A stretch of DNA of 11,927 nt from Gammaproteobacteria bacterium (GTDB lineage: Bacteria > Pseudomonadota > Gammaproteobacteria > Thiohalomonadales > Thiohalomonadaceae): the NCBI GenBank assembly GCA_015232955.1, contig JADFYS010000037.1, forward strand, positions 1 to 11,927, given 5' to 3'. Of the stretch, positions 1 to 7,014 are shown piece after piece (the first letter of the stretch is position 1; the number at the start of each line of letters is the position of its first letter). A model generated the notes under the pieces. The model was not told where the DNA came from. It saw only the letters and a program-made list of their open reading frames with translations, and ran no database searches. A program made the position numbers and the translations under genes.

Positions 1-672
1 GAACTCTGCGGCATCGCTGCTGGCGTTGGTGCCTTTCTCGCCCGTCACGGGGTCGAGCGTTGTGGTGAGATGAAAAAGCTGCCGATCAGCCTCCTTGGCA
101 GCCGTTACGGCAACCCCGGCAAGCGGATCTGGTTAATGGCGCAAGGGGCCGATCCCGAGACGGTAGATAACCGCGTCAAGCCACCAAAATCGATTGGGCA
201 CGGCAAGGTGATCCCACCCAATACCCGGGATCGAGCGTTGATTAAGACCTATCTCCGCCATATGGCTTATAAAGTTGCGGCACGGATGCGGCGTCATCAA
301 CTCTTTGCCAGCCGTTTTCTCATCGCCCTCCGTCTTCAGCACGACTGGCTTAGTACCAAAGTGAATACCGTTCAGGCGACAGATGAGGAGCAGCCCATCT
401 ACCACCTCGCCCTCGAACTACTGCAGCAGGTTGCAACAAGTGAGGGGGTATTTCAGGTGCAGATCACCGCACTCAACCCCGCCACCACCCGCCAACGGGA
501 TCTCTTTGCCGAAGAGCAGCCCAGACGCCGTGAATCTGCAGAGGCGATGGATGCGATCAATCTCCGTTACGGTGATCTGACGCTGGCTTCGGCGCGGCTC
601 CTCAACCGTTCAACCATGCCCGATGTGATCGCTCCGTCGTGGAAACCGGAAGGGCATCGACGGACGGTATGA
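1..672 (+). CDS. Y-family DNA polymerase (DinB/UmuC-like), C-terminal part, truncated at window start
   Basis: The reading frame is open from base 1, so the gene starts upstream; the ATG at 70 is internal. The visible 223 residues begin with a helix-hairpin-helix-like segment (LCGIAAGVGAFLARHGV) and continue into 'RYGNPGKRIWLMAQGADP', the fG-G-lW-a-G-d pattern of the thumb of translesion polymerases of the DinB/UmuC group. The little-finger domain follows, and a QRDLF at about 493-507 resembles the beta-clamp-binding motif QLxLF. The palm with its catalytic acidic residues lies outside the window, so activity cannot be judged and DinB cannot be separated from related Y-family members. It converges on the response regulator gene, with 38 bases between the two stops, and has no evident functional link to the island. 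Confidence 0.8.
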   Translation, partial: ELCGIAAGVGAFLARHGVERCGEMKKLPISLLGSRYGNPGKRIWLMAQGADPETVDNRVKPPKSIGHGKVIPPNTRDRALIKTYLRHMAYKVAARMRRHQLFASRFLIALRLQHDWLSTKVNTVQATDEEQPIYHLALELLQQVATSEGVFQVQITALNPATTRQRDLFAEEQPRRRESAEAMDAINLRYGDLTLASARLLNRSTMPDVIAPSWKPEGHRRTV

Positions 673-710
673 TTTTCAGTTTTCTTTTGTAAAAAACGGT
701 TCACCACGCG

Positions 711-2102
711 CTACTCTTTAATATCGTATCGCTTCATTTTGCGCCACAATGTTGATTTATCGATACCCAGAATTTCTGCCGAGAGCGCCCTGTCACCCTG
801 CTGCTCTCGCAGGGTTTTACGAATAAAATACGCTTCTACTTCATCCAGACTCTGTGGTGCGACAAAGTCGAGCGCACGAAGCGTTCCTTCATCTTCACCC
901 GCTAACTCCGGAGGAAGTGCATCTTCATTGACTCTCGAACTCTCGGTCATAATTGCCATGCGTAAAACGACATTTTCGAGTTCACGAACATTTCCTGGCC
1001 AGTCGTGACGCATGAGGGCACCCAGAACTTTGGTGGACATGCCCGTTAGTTGTTTATTAATCCTTGCCGCATGGCGTGAAAGAAAAAAATTGGCCAACAG
1101 AGGGATATCCTGGCGTCTATCGCGTAGGGGGGGGAGATCAATATCGACTACTTTAAGGCGATAGTAGAGATCTTGTCGAAAATCATTAGATTCTATCATC
1201 GCCGGCAGATTACGATTACTGGCGGCGATTACTCTCACATCAACACTCCGTGGTTCTGTATCGCCAATGACATAAAAGCTACCATCCTGCAGTACTCGAA
1301 GAAGTTTCGCCTGCAGAGATAGAGAAGCATTGTTAATTTCGTCAAGAAAAAGGGTGCCGCCATTGGCTCGAGTGAAGAGTCCAATTTTATTGCGATCCGC
1401 ACCGGTAAAGGCACCCTTTAAGTAGCCAAATAGTTCGCTTTCAATAATATTTTCCGGAATTGCCGCGCAGTTTAATGCGACAAACTGCGCATCATGACGC
1501 GAGCTGAGATTATGTATCCTTCTCGCAATAAGTTCTTTACCACAACCACTCTCACCGCCAATGAGCACACTACAGTCATAAGCAGCAGCAGCTTCACTCA
1601 TTTTTTCCACTTTTGCCATTGCTGGGGAGCGACCAAACAGAAGCTGGTATTGTCCCTCCTGATCACTATTTACTCTTTTCCGTAATCGTTCATTCTCGCA
1701 CCCAAGCTGATAATGTTCGAGGGCTAAATTGACGGTGTGAAGCAGCTCAACATTGTCAAATGGTTTCCTAATATAGTCAAATGCACCTGCCTTTAACGCC
1801 TCTACAGCAGACTCCACAGTACCATGACCCGTGACCATCACTACCTGTGTTTTCGAATTAATGCGGCGTGCGAAATTTAGTACATCCATACCATCAACAA
1901 AGGGCATGCGTAGATCTGTAACTACTACGGCTACATCAGTAGACGACTCCAGGAGGTCTAGTGCATGCTGTGCGCTATCTGCGACTACACACTCCGCATT
2001 TAGATCCTCCAGTACAGTTGCCACTAGTTCACGCATTCGCAGATCATCTTCTGCAATGATTATTTTAGGCAGTTGCGACTCAGAACAGGTTTGATCACTC
2101 AT
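711..2102 (-). CDS. Sigma-54-dependent response regulator, NtrC family
   Basis: This cytoplasmic activator drives RNA polymerase-sigma54 open-complex formation. Three domains are visible in 463 residues. The receiver (about 12-128) has the acidic pocket D19/D20, phospho-acceptor D63 in VVTDLRMP, T91 and K113. The AAA+ domain (about 153-385) has Walker A GESGCGKE (183-190), the sigma54-contacting GAFTGA loop (230-235), Walker B LFLDE (251-255), an arginine-rich FRQDLYYRL segment and WPGNVREL (368-375). A Fis-type helix-turn-helix lies at about 425-461 (LSAEILGIDKSTLWRKMKRY). All catalytic signatures are intact; the Walker A has Cys where Thr is usual. The ATG overlaps the kinase stop by 8 bases, pointing to translational coupling. 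It is the last gene of operon A, and the obvious activator of the -24/-12 promoters at 5572-5587 and 11539-11554 (inference), which would make it self-activating. Confidence 0.95.
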   Translation of the reverse strand: MSDQTCSESQLPKIIIAEDDLRMRELVATVLEDLNAECVVADSAQHALDLLESSTDVAVVVTDLRMPFVDGMDVLNFARRINSKTQVVMVTGHGTVESAVEALKAGAFDYIRKPFDNVELLHTVNLALEHYQLGCENERLRKRVNSDQEGQYQLLFGRSPAMAKVEKMSEAAAAYDCSVLIGGESGCGKELIARRIHNLSSRHDAQFVALNCAAIPENIIESELFGYLKGAFTGADRNKIGLFTRANGGTLFLDEINNASLSLQAKLLRVLQDGSFYVIGDTEPRSVDVRVIAASNRNLPAMIESNDFRQDLYYRLKVVDIDLPPLRDRRQDIPLLANFFLSRHAARINKQLTGMSTKVLGALMRHDWPGNVRELENVVLRMAIMTESSRVNEDALPPELAGEDEGTLRALDFVAPQSLDEVEAYFIRKTLREQQGDRALSAEILGIDKSTLWRKMKRYDIKE

Positions 2103-3513
2103 TCTCGACAGCTCCGCGCATAGTCATAATGAAACGAGCACCCTCTGAGTACTCTCCATCCAGTTTTAAGTCTGCCCCACGCCGATTTAACATAGCGTGG
2201 CTAATAGACAATCCTAGCCCTGTACCATCACCTGCCTCTTTAGTGCTAAAAAACGGCTCAAAGATACGGCGTCGATTCTCCACAGCGATTCCTGGCCCAT
2301 TATCGCTAACACTCACCTCTACATGACGCATGCCAACTGCACGGGTTGTGATAGTGATTTTTCCATTTTCTCGACCTTCTAATTCATGAAGTGCATTGAG
2401 AAGCAAATTGGAGAGGGCAATATCCAGTTCACCACAAGGAATCACTACCTGCGGCAAGGACTCTGATAAAACCAAATGAATATCTGTTCCCTGATACTTT
2501 AAACGACAGGTAATAAATGTATCCACCAGATCTCGCACAAGATTATTTACATCGCAGTTCTCACTGTTACAGCTATCTCGTCGAGCATAACTAAGAAGAT
2601 CGCTAACAATACGGGAACAGCGGCGTGTCTCCTCAATCACAAAACCAACATAACGCGCCCGTTTTTCATCATCAATTTTGGGGCTACTAATAAGTTGAGA
2701 GTAACCGAGAATATTACCAAGAGGTGTATTTAATTCATGGGCAATACCGGCAGCTAGTTGCCCCATAGCTACCAACTTTTCCCGACTGTAAACTGAATCA
2801 AGCAGGCGCTGATAATCGGTAATATCTTGCAAGGTGATTACCGCATCCACATTAGCTTCATGCTTGGAGTGAAAGGCAATATTTATCGATATATAGAGTT
2901 CTGCATCTGCGATCTTGGTATTAATTACATAGTTTTTAACCGGCTGTTTATAGAGGAACGCGTCGCGTAGTGCATCACGATGCTCTATTTTTAGATTAAG
3001 CAGATCAAACAGCATCTTGCCTAATAACTGTTCTTGAGGAGACTTAAACAGCTCCTCAGCCTGAGGGTTGATGTTGATTACAAGTAAATTATCATCAACA
3101 GCTAACAGCGCTCCTGGCATACTCCCATATAAGGCATCCATTTTGTTGCGTTCATTGACGACCCGGTTCTGACACTCTTCTACCGTAGCAAACATCGCAC
3201 GCAGATTTGCGATCATGTTGTTATAGTCATTGATCAGGTTATTGGTCAGGGAATCGCTACTTAAACTGTCATCTAGGGTAGATAGGGTTCCCTCCTGAGC
3301 ATCAAGAATACGATCATGAAGATGACTCAGTATCATCTTATTACGGTAGATCACATATACTGAAGCAAAGAGGGATACCTCAGCAACAGTCAACAGCAAG
3401 ATTAAGCTACTGCTCGCACCATTTGACCACTCATAAAAAAACAAAGCCGTGGCAACAGGAATGCCAACGGCTAATATTGATAACGCCCTGAGCAGGACAT
3501 CACAAAAATACAT
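2095..3513 (-). CDS. Membrane-bound PAS sensor histidine kinase, partner of the NtrC-type regulator
   Basis: With the ATG at 3513 the protein has 472 residues. Two hydrophobic helices (about 7-27 and 34-57) are separated by only a few polar residues, so there is no periplasmic sensor domain. A linker is followed by a PAS domain (about 125-235). The DHp helix carries H259 in AAGIAHELNTPLGNI. The ATPase domain has an N box (NLLLNALHE, from 369), DNGPG (404-408), an F box (IFEPFF) and GDGTGLGLS. An unusual pair of cysteines (DSCNSENC, C315/C320) lies between the DHp and ATPase domains. A GTG at 3597 would add 28 residues, but it lies inside the 3575-3598 stem-loop and has no Shine-Dalgarno; the ATG just before the first helix is preferred, although its ribosome-binding site is also weak. 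The stop overlaps the regulator start. It presumably phosphorylates D63 of that regulator. Confidence 0.92.
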   Translation of the reverse strand: MYFCDVLLRALSILAVGIPVATALFFYEWSNGASSSLILLLTVAEVSLFASVYVIYRNKMILSHLHDRILDAQEGTLSTLDDSLSSDSLTNNLINDYNNMIANLRAMFATVEECQNRVVNERNKMDALYGSMPGALLAVDDNLLVININPQAEELFKSPQEQLLGKMLFDLLNLKIEHRDALRDAFLYKQPVKNYVINTKIADAELYISINIAFHSKHEANVDAVITLQDITDYQRLLDSVYSREKLVAMGQLAAGIAHELNTPLGNILGYSQLISSPKIDDEKRARYVGFVIEETRRCSRIVSDLLSYARRDSCNSENCDVNNLVRDLVDTFITCRLKYQGTDIHLVLSESLPQVVIPCGELDIALSNLLLNALHELEGRENGKITITTRAVGMRHVEVSVSDNGPGIAVENRRRIFEPFFSTKEAGDGTGLGLSISHAMLNRRGADLKLDGEYSEGARFIMTMRGAVENE

Positions 3514-3574
3514 AATTAGATCATCATCGCAATATTGGTCATCTCTCGGTAGTGCTAAAGTAGGGTATCGAGTG

Positions 3575-3598
3575 TGTGCCCGCACTGCTGCGGGCACA
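3575..3598 (-). other. Strong stem-loop between porin and kinase genes
   Basis: The minus-strand transcript reads UGUGCCCGCA-GCAG-UGCGGGCACA, a perfect 10-bp stem with a 4-base loop. No U-run follows, so it is not a standard intrinsic terminator. It lies in the 100-base gap after the porin stop. It may stabilise the 3' end of the upstream mRNA, partly attenuate transcription, or mark a processing site, so that structural proteins exceed regulators in amount (inference). Confidence 0.7.
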
Positions 3599-3613
3599 AC
3601 AAATACGAGCGGA

Positions 3614-4786
3614 TTAGAAGATCATTTGTAGACCTAAAGTAGTCAAACTGTTGTTCTGAAGATCGAATCTGTTAGCGTCCTCCTGATCAAACTCGGTGGA
3701 GGCATGCTCAAGCGTTACCTTCATCTCCTGACCGTTAATATAATAGTTCATACCAAATGAAATCCCATCAGCATCTGAAAGGCCGGTATTATCACCATAC
3801 TCAGTGTGATCTACCCGTGAAAAGAGTTGCAGTCGCCCCATACCCACAGGTTTGGGCATCAGGTAGCCTACCTTGACATAGTTGCCTGATCGCTCTGTCC
3901 ACGGTGTCATGGTTGCATCCGGCTTAGTCGGATAACCGTCAAGACTATAATCGAAGAGTGCGGAGGATAGCGTGAGAGTACCGAAATCAAACGGCTGCTC
4001 ATAAAAGAGATCTACTGTCGTTGCTTTGTAATCTTTGGGATCACTCTTGGTATCAAAGTCACCATAAGCAACATCAGACTGCATATCTACAGCGGCTCCT
4101 AGAGTTAACACTTTCTGAGTACCAAGATATGTTCCGCGATAGCCGTAGCTGTACTCCGGATCAAAAAAGCTGGCGTGAATCCTCGCGGTTACTCTGGGGG
4201 TATCCGCTACTACGCTGTCATCTTCGCGCCCATCACTTACTGACAGACGGTACTGGAACATAGCATCAGCCACATTCCCCCAGATAGTCGCTCCTGTATC
4301 CCGTGTACCACCAAATGGAGTATATGAAAGCATTGAGCGATCAAGAGTAAGCGGCTCTAGGCACGCTTCAAGATTTTCTCGGCTAAAGGTGTTTTTATAT
4401 CGACCAACAATAAAGCGCACACTATCGCTACTATCCAGGGTCATGTATGCATCGCGATAATAGATCGGCTTGTCATCATTACCATCCTTACTGTCACTTC
4501 CAGCTTCCAACTGAGCATAAAAACCGACATAGTCATTATATTGCCCTGTAAAAGTGATACGATTTCGCCGTAAAAATGTGTCCCACTTATCCCCGTCGTC
4601 ACTGGGCGAGGTGTAGCTGCGATTCTGCATCCACATCTGAAGAGAGTAGTTAATCTGCATATAACCTTGCTCTCCGACTTGAAAGTTTGGACCGGCTTGA
4701 ACGACATTACTGACAACCGCAGTCGCTACTGCAAAGCCCACTACCTTAAGTCCATAATACCTGTTCATGAGACAATTAAATTTCAT
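3614..4786 (-). CDS. Outer-membrane porin, phosphate-selective (OprO/OprP)-like
   Basis: This 390-residue protein has an N-terminal signal peptide (hydrophobic core about 12-28, likely cleavage after VVQA, residue 31). Alternating aromatic/polar stretches typical of beta-strands follow, and the chain ends in ...GLQMIF, with the terminal Phe expected of BAM substrates. Segments such as FLRRNRITFTGQYNDYVGFYAQLEAG, YYRDAYMTL and VGRYKNTFSREN match the general layout of OprO/OprP-type porins of about 16 strands. The start is well supported: AAGGGG six bases before the ATG at 4786. It sits 14 bases downstream of the triheme cytochrome gene in operon A, suggesting passage of the substrate or an electron-transfer partner across the outer membrane (inference). 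At this size it is smaller than the MtrB-type barrels that enclose multiheme conduits, so simple solute diffusion is the safer role. Confidence 0.85.
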   Translation of the reverse strand: MKFNCLMNRYYGLKVVGFAVATAVVSNVVQAGPNFQVGEQGYMQINYSLQMWMQNRSYTSPSDDGDKWDTFLRRNRITFTGQYNDYVGFYAQLEAGSDSKDGNDDKPIYYRDAYMTLDSSDSVRFIVGRYKNTFSRENLEACLEPLTLDRSMLSYTPFGGTRDTGATIWGNVADAMFQYRLSVSDGREDDSVVADTPRVTARIHASFFDPEYSYGYRGTYLGTQKVLTLGAAVDMQSDVAYGDFDTKSDPKDYKATTVDLFYEQPFDFGTLTLSSALFDYSLDGYPTKPDATMTPWTERSGNYVKVGYLMPKPVGMGRLQLFSRVDHTEYGDNTGLSDADGISFGMNYYINGQEMKVTLEHASTEFDQEDANRFDLQNNSLTTLGLQMIF

Positions 4787-4800
4787 CGATTACCCCTTAT

Positions 4801-5295
4801 CTATTGAGCACTATTGTATGTAGCCAGCAACGCCTGTTGATCACCATCCTTATGGCAGTCCATGCAGATCTTCTCTGGCTCAGTTCGTGGATCGTTAACC
4901 ATTTTCTGGTGCGCCATCTTTTCTAACATCAGCCGCTCGTTCCCTTTATGACAACCAACACAAGAGTGATTAACCTTGGAGTGATCATTGTGCCACACTT
5001 CAGGTGATGCAACACCGGCCCGTTTGCCATTGTGACACTTAAAACAGGATGAAGCTCCCATACCGCAAGCGTTGGCAACGGGAATTGGTGAGGCAGCAAC
5101 AATTCCGACATGGATATTTTCAAGTACTTCACTCGACCAGCTGCCATCACTGCTCACAGGGATGCCGTGGTCGCTGACATAGGTGGCATAAGCCACCCAA
5201 GCGGATACTAGCAGCGGTGCCGCCAATAATGGCAACCACAATGAACGCAATAGATTCGATCTCTTAGCAGACACATTTACACCTTTTTTCATCAT
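4801..5295 (-). CDS. Membrane-anchored triheme cytochrome c
   Basis: The product has 164 residues. A hydrophobic segment (about 18-38, LWLPLLAAPLLVSAWVAYATYV) with basic residues before it gives a signal anchor or signal peptide. Three CXXCH heme-binding motifs follow: CFKCH (84-88), CVGCH (112-116) and CMDCH (144-148), with extra histidines (H102, H105, H110, H129) that could be distal ligands. Another cysteine, C77, precedes heme 1. The arrangement suggests a small periplasmic electron carrier of the cytochrome c3/c7 type, but the exact family is not recognised. Two adjacent ATGs (5295 and 5292) follow AAGGAGG; the second has the better spacing (4 bases against 1) and may be the true start. 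The first ATG overlaps the stop of the upstream gene (ATGA), so the two are translationally coupled. Confidence 0.9.
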   Translation of the reverse strand: MMKKGVNVSAKRSNLLRSLWLPLLAAPLLVSAWVAYATYVSDHGIPVSSDGSWSSEVLENIHVGIVAASPIPVANACGMGASSCFKCHNGKRAGVASPEVWHNDHSKVNHSCVGCHKGNERLMLEKMAHQKMVNDPRTEPEKICMDCHKDGDQQALLATYNSAQ

Positions 5296-5537
5296 TCCTC
5301 CTTAATTTCTTGATGAGTTTTTTCTGATCTCTTTTTTTTCTTCGCATTGGAAGATAAATTGTCGATAAAACGGAGTTTATCCGCCCGCGTAATATCGGCC
5401 TCATTCAGTCCACCCATACACATGCAGACTGGCCCATCTCTGAATTTCAATCTGGGTGTGCTGCGTTCCTGAAATATTTCCGCTGCAGTTGCTGTCAACT
5501 GCAGTATCAGCAGTACGGTTGCTAGAAAGTATCGCAC
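5292..5537 (-). CDS. Small secreted protein with Cys-Met-Cys motif, unknown function
   Basis: This first gene of operon A encodes 81 residues: a signal peptide (about 1-19, ending LTATAA), then a mature part of about 62 residues with DGPVCMCMGGLNEADI (C38 and C40) and a very basic, lysine-rich tail (NAKKKKRSEK). The family is not recognised. A CxC motif with nearby methionines would suit metal, heme or thiol binding, which is only a suggestion. The GTG start is well supported: CAGGAGA lies about six bases upstream, and the ATG at 5525 region alternatives are absent. The distance from the predicted sigma-54 start site (about 5561) is only about 24 bases. The stop overlaps the cytochrome start by four bases. 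Confidence 0.75.
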   Translation of the reverse strand: MRYFLATVLLILQLTATAAEIFQERSTPRLKFRDGPVCMCMGGLNEADITRADKLRFIDNLSSNAKKKKRSEKTHQEIKEE

Positions 5538-5571
5538 CAGCTTCTCCTGTAGTACGCCTTCATTAGATTAA

Positions 5572-5588
5572 TGCACTTCTTGTGCCAA
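5572..5588 (-). promoter_or_regulatory. Sigma-54 promoter of operon A
   Basis: The minus strand reads TTGGCAC-AAGAA-GTGCA. This matches the -24/-12 consensus TGGCAC-N5-TTGCW at every position but one, with GG (5586/5585) and GC (5574/5573) exactly ten bases apart. The predicted start of transcription is near 5561, 24 bases before the GTG of the first gene. An activator of the right class is encoded at the end of the same operon. Confidence 0.8.
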
Positions 5589-5600
5589 TAAATATAGCAT

Positions 5601-5625
5601 TAAAATTCAATTGGTTATAGATTTA
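5601..5625 (-). promoter_or_regulatory. AT-rich element shared with the operon B promoter (copy A)
   Basis: This 25-base block is identical at 20 positions, without gaps, to 11561-11585 and includes ATAGATTTA in both. It starts 15 bases upstream of the -24 GG. On the plus strand 5605-5617 (ATTCAATTGGTTA) matches the IHF consensus WATCAANNNNTTR with one mismatch, which would suit DNA bending between activator and promoter. The IHF match is poor in the other copy, so the binding factor is uncertain. Confidence 0.5.
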
Positions 5626-5632
5626 TTGATTC

Positions 5633-5647
5633 ATTGCAATGGTTGCA
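5633..5647 (-). promoter_or_regulatory. Candidate activator-binding site upstream of operon A promoter
   Basis: The palindrome ATTGCAAT (5633-5640) overlaps an inverted repeat TGCAA-N3-TTGCA (5635-5647), centred about 75-80 bases upstream of the predicted transcription start, a usual position for sigma-54 activator sites. The same palindromic octamer occurs at 11616-11623 upstream of the second promoter. Assignment to the island's regulator is inference. Confidence 0.4.
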
Positions 5648-5673
5648 GCTTAAACCTCTCCCCTCCCGTGGTG

Positions 5674-6891
5674 TCAATTTGCAATGTCTGATACCGACTT
5701 AGTCGTCGCCACAAACTCAAATCGCTTCTGCTTACCCTCAGTGATCGCTTGACGCAGCAGAGCCAGTGTCTCTCCTGATAGCGATGCGCCATGCCGACTC
5801 AGATAGTCTTCAAAGGTTCGGATATAGTGCTCTCGCGGTGAGACATTTACTCTAAGACGAAAGATATCCCCTACAACCGCTGAATCGCTTTCAGCCTGAA
5901 TGGTGATTTGTTCACCGGACGCCAACCTCTGATCAAATAACTCTTCAGTAAGGGAAAGGTTAGCCCTCCAGGCGATAATTCTGCGACCTATCTCGATTAC
6001 TGCTCCATCAGCGGTCACATGTTCCAATCGTAGCAGAATCTCTGGTACCAGATAGGTAGGAAAATGGTGGCCCGCACCACTATTGGTGATTGATGCCACA
6101 GCATTAATTTTTTCATCATCATGAATAAGCTCAATATTTACGGAGAGTGCAGATTGAGTCATTTCACGGTCGTGTATTCCTTTCCATAGATGCTGGCGAT
6201 CAGGCATATGGCAGTATTGACACTGCTGATTGTTGTCTGCGTATAAAGTTGCACTCCACTGCTGGTAGGTATCTTCTCGCAACTTACCATTTAGTCGAGG
6301 TCCGTCTGATGCAAACTGATGACAGTTCGCGCAAAACCGGCTGTCACCAAAAGCCTGATGTTCTTTAAAACCACTATGAGGGAGCACACCCTCGGTGATG
6401 CTTTTTGCCGGAGGGCCATAATGCTGATGACTACGCAGATGACAGACAGCACAAACCAACCCCTGCTGATGGAGATTTGGAGAGATATAGTTGGGGGGTT
6501 TAGCCACAAAATCTGTCCAACCTCTCTGTTGCGATAACAGCGCTAGTTGTTCACTCATAGGTGCATGACAACGAAGACACGAACGGGCGGTATCTATATC
6601 CGCAAGCTGTAACTGCCAAAGAATTCCGGGCCCCATGGCGTGTCTATGCAGGCTCTGCTCCCAATGGATGTGCTGTTGCGGATGGCAGGTCGCACACGAT
6701 TGAGGGTCTAGCGACGCTTCCAGCTCGCTCCACTGCGATGGCGGTACGCCTTGAGCCGGGATCGGATAGCGCCAATGCTGCTGCAGAAAATCTTCAATAG
6801 ATAGTCCCCTCTCTTCACTACCTATAGAGAGATACCACACCAATGCTGTAATCAACGCAAGAGGTATGACGGTAAGAGTCATCTTATTCAT
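5674..6891 (-). CDS. Pentaheme cytochrome c, periplasmic or membrane-anchored
   Basis: Using the ATG at 6891 the protein has 405 residues. A hydrophobic N-terminal helix (about 4-23) exports it and, lacking an obvious cleavage site, may anchor it. Five CXXCH motifs fill the first part: CATCH (66-70), CLRCH (105-109), CAVCH (147-151), CANCH (187-191) and CQYCH (224-228), with many extra histidines as possible distal ligands. The rest (about 245-385) is a heme-free beta-rich domain with ITNSGAGHHFPT (268-279), a motif I associate with C-terminal domains of multiheme cytochromes resembling cytochrome c554. It likely passes electrons across the periplasm for the island; the partner is unknown. 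A TTG at 6906 would add five residues but offers no better ribosome-binding site. It lies between the operon B terminator and the operon A promoter, so it may have its own promoter. Confidence 0.88.
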   Translation of the reverse strand: MNKMTLTVIPLALITALVWYLSIGSEERGLSIEDFLQQHWRYPIPAQGVPPSQWSELEASLDPQSCATCHPQQHIHWEQSLHRHAMGPGILWQLQLADIDTARSCLRCHAPMSEQLALLSQQRGWTDFVAKPPNYISPNLHQQGLVCAVCHLRSHQHYGPPAKSITEGVLPHSGFKEHQAFGDSRFCANCHQFASDGPRLNGKLREDTYQQWSATLYADNNQQCQYCHMPDRQHLWKGIHDREMTQSALSVNIELIHDDEKINAVASITNSGAGHHFPTYLVPEILLRLEHVTADGAVIEIGRRIIAWRANLSLTEELFDQRLASGEQITIQAESDSAVVGDIFRLRVNVSPREHYIRTFEDYLSRHGASLSGETLALLRQAITEGKQKRFEFVATTKSVSDIAN

Positions 6892-6905
6892 AGAACGACC
6901 GAACA

Positions 6906-6958
6906 ACGCATGAATCTATATAGTAAGGTAAATTAAAGAGAATGGTGAAATGCACCAA
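6906..6958 (-). promoter_or_regulatory. Upstream region of the pentaheme cytochrome gene, possible sigma-70 promoter
   Basis: Downstream of the terminator the minus strand carries TTCACC, about 18 bases, then TACTAT/TATATA as a weak -35/-10 pair. A small inverted repeat TGGTG-N5-CACCA (about 6944-6958) overlaps the -35 side and could be an operator. No -24/-12 spacing was found here, so this gene does not appear to share the sigma-54 control directly. Confidence 0.3.
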
Positions 6959-6959
6959 T

Positions 6960-6987
6960 AAAAAAAGGGCAGCCAAATTGGCTGCCC
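6960..6987 (-). terminator. Rho-independent terminator of operon B
   Basis: The minus strand reads GGGCAGCCA-ATT-TGGCTGCCC, a 9-bp GC-rich stem with a 3-base loop, followed directly by seven T's (6966-6960). It lies 27 bases after the stop of the rhodanese lipoprotein gene. On the plus strand no T-run follows, so it works in one direction only. Confidence 0.9.
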
Positions 6988-7014
6988 AATAAATTGGAAG
7001 ATTATCCCCTTCCG

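Noticed and set aside
673..710. Terminator between the converging polymerase and regulator genes.
   Set aside because: There is a T6 run on the minus strand after ACCG, but I could not draw a convincing stem before it.
3514..3597. N-terminal 28-residue extension of the sensor kinase from a GTG at 3597.
   Set aside because: The GTG is inside the 3575-3598 stem-loop, has no ribosome-binding site, and the ATG at 3513 directly precedes the first membrane helix.
4441..4716. Open frames overlapping the porin and other genes, such as 4441-4716, 4929-5150 and 6291-6509 on the minus strand and several on the plus strand.
   Set aside because: They lie entirely within well-supported genes, have no recognisable domains and are out-of-frame or antisense shadows.
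3614..5295. MtrCAB-type porin-cytochrome conduit through the outer membrane.
   Set aside because: The porin has 390 residues with OprO-like features and the cytochrome only three hemes; both are too small for a classical conduit, so only a looser functional link is proposed.
5292..5345. A AAA AAG slippery heptamer in the 81-aa gene, suggesting a -1 frameshift fusion to the cytochrome.
   Set aside because: The -1 frame is the cytochrome frame, but it meets a TAA just before the Shine-Dalgarno sequence, so no fusion can form; the event would only shorten the product slightly.
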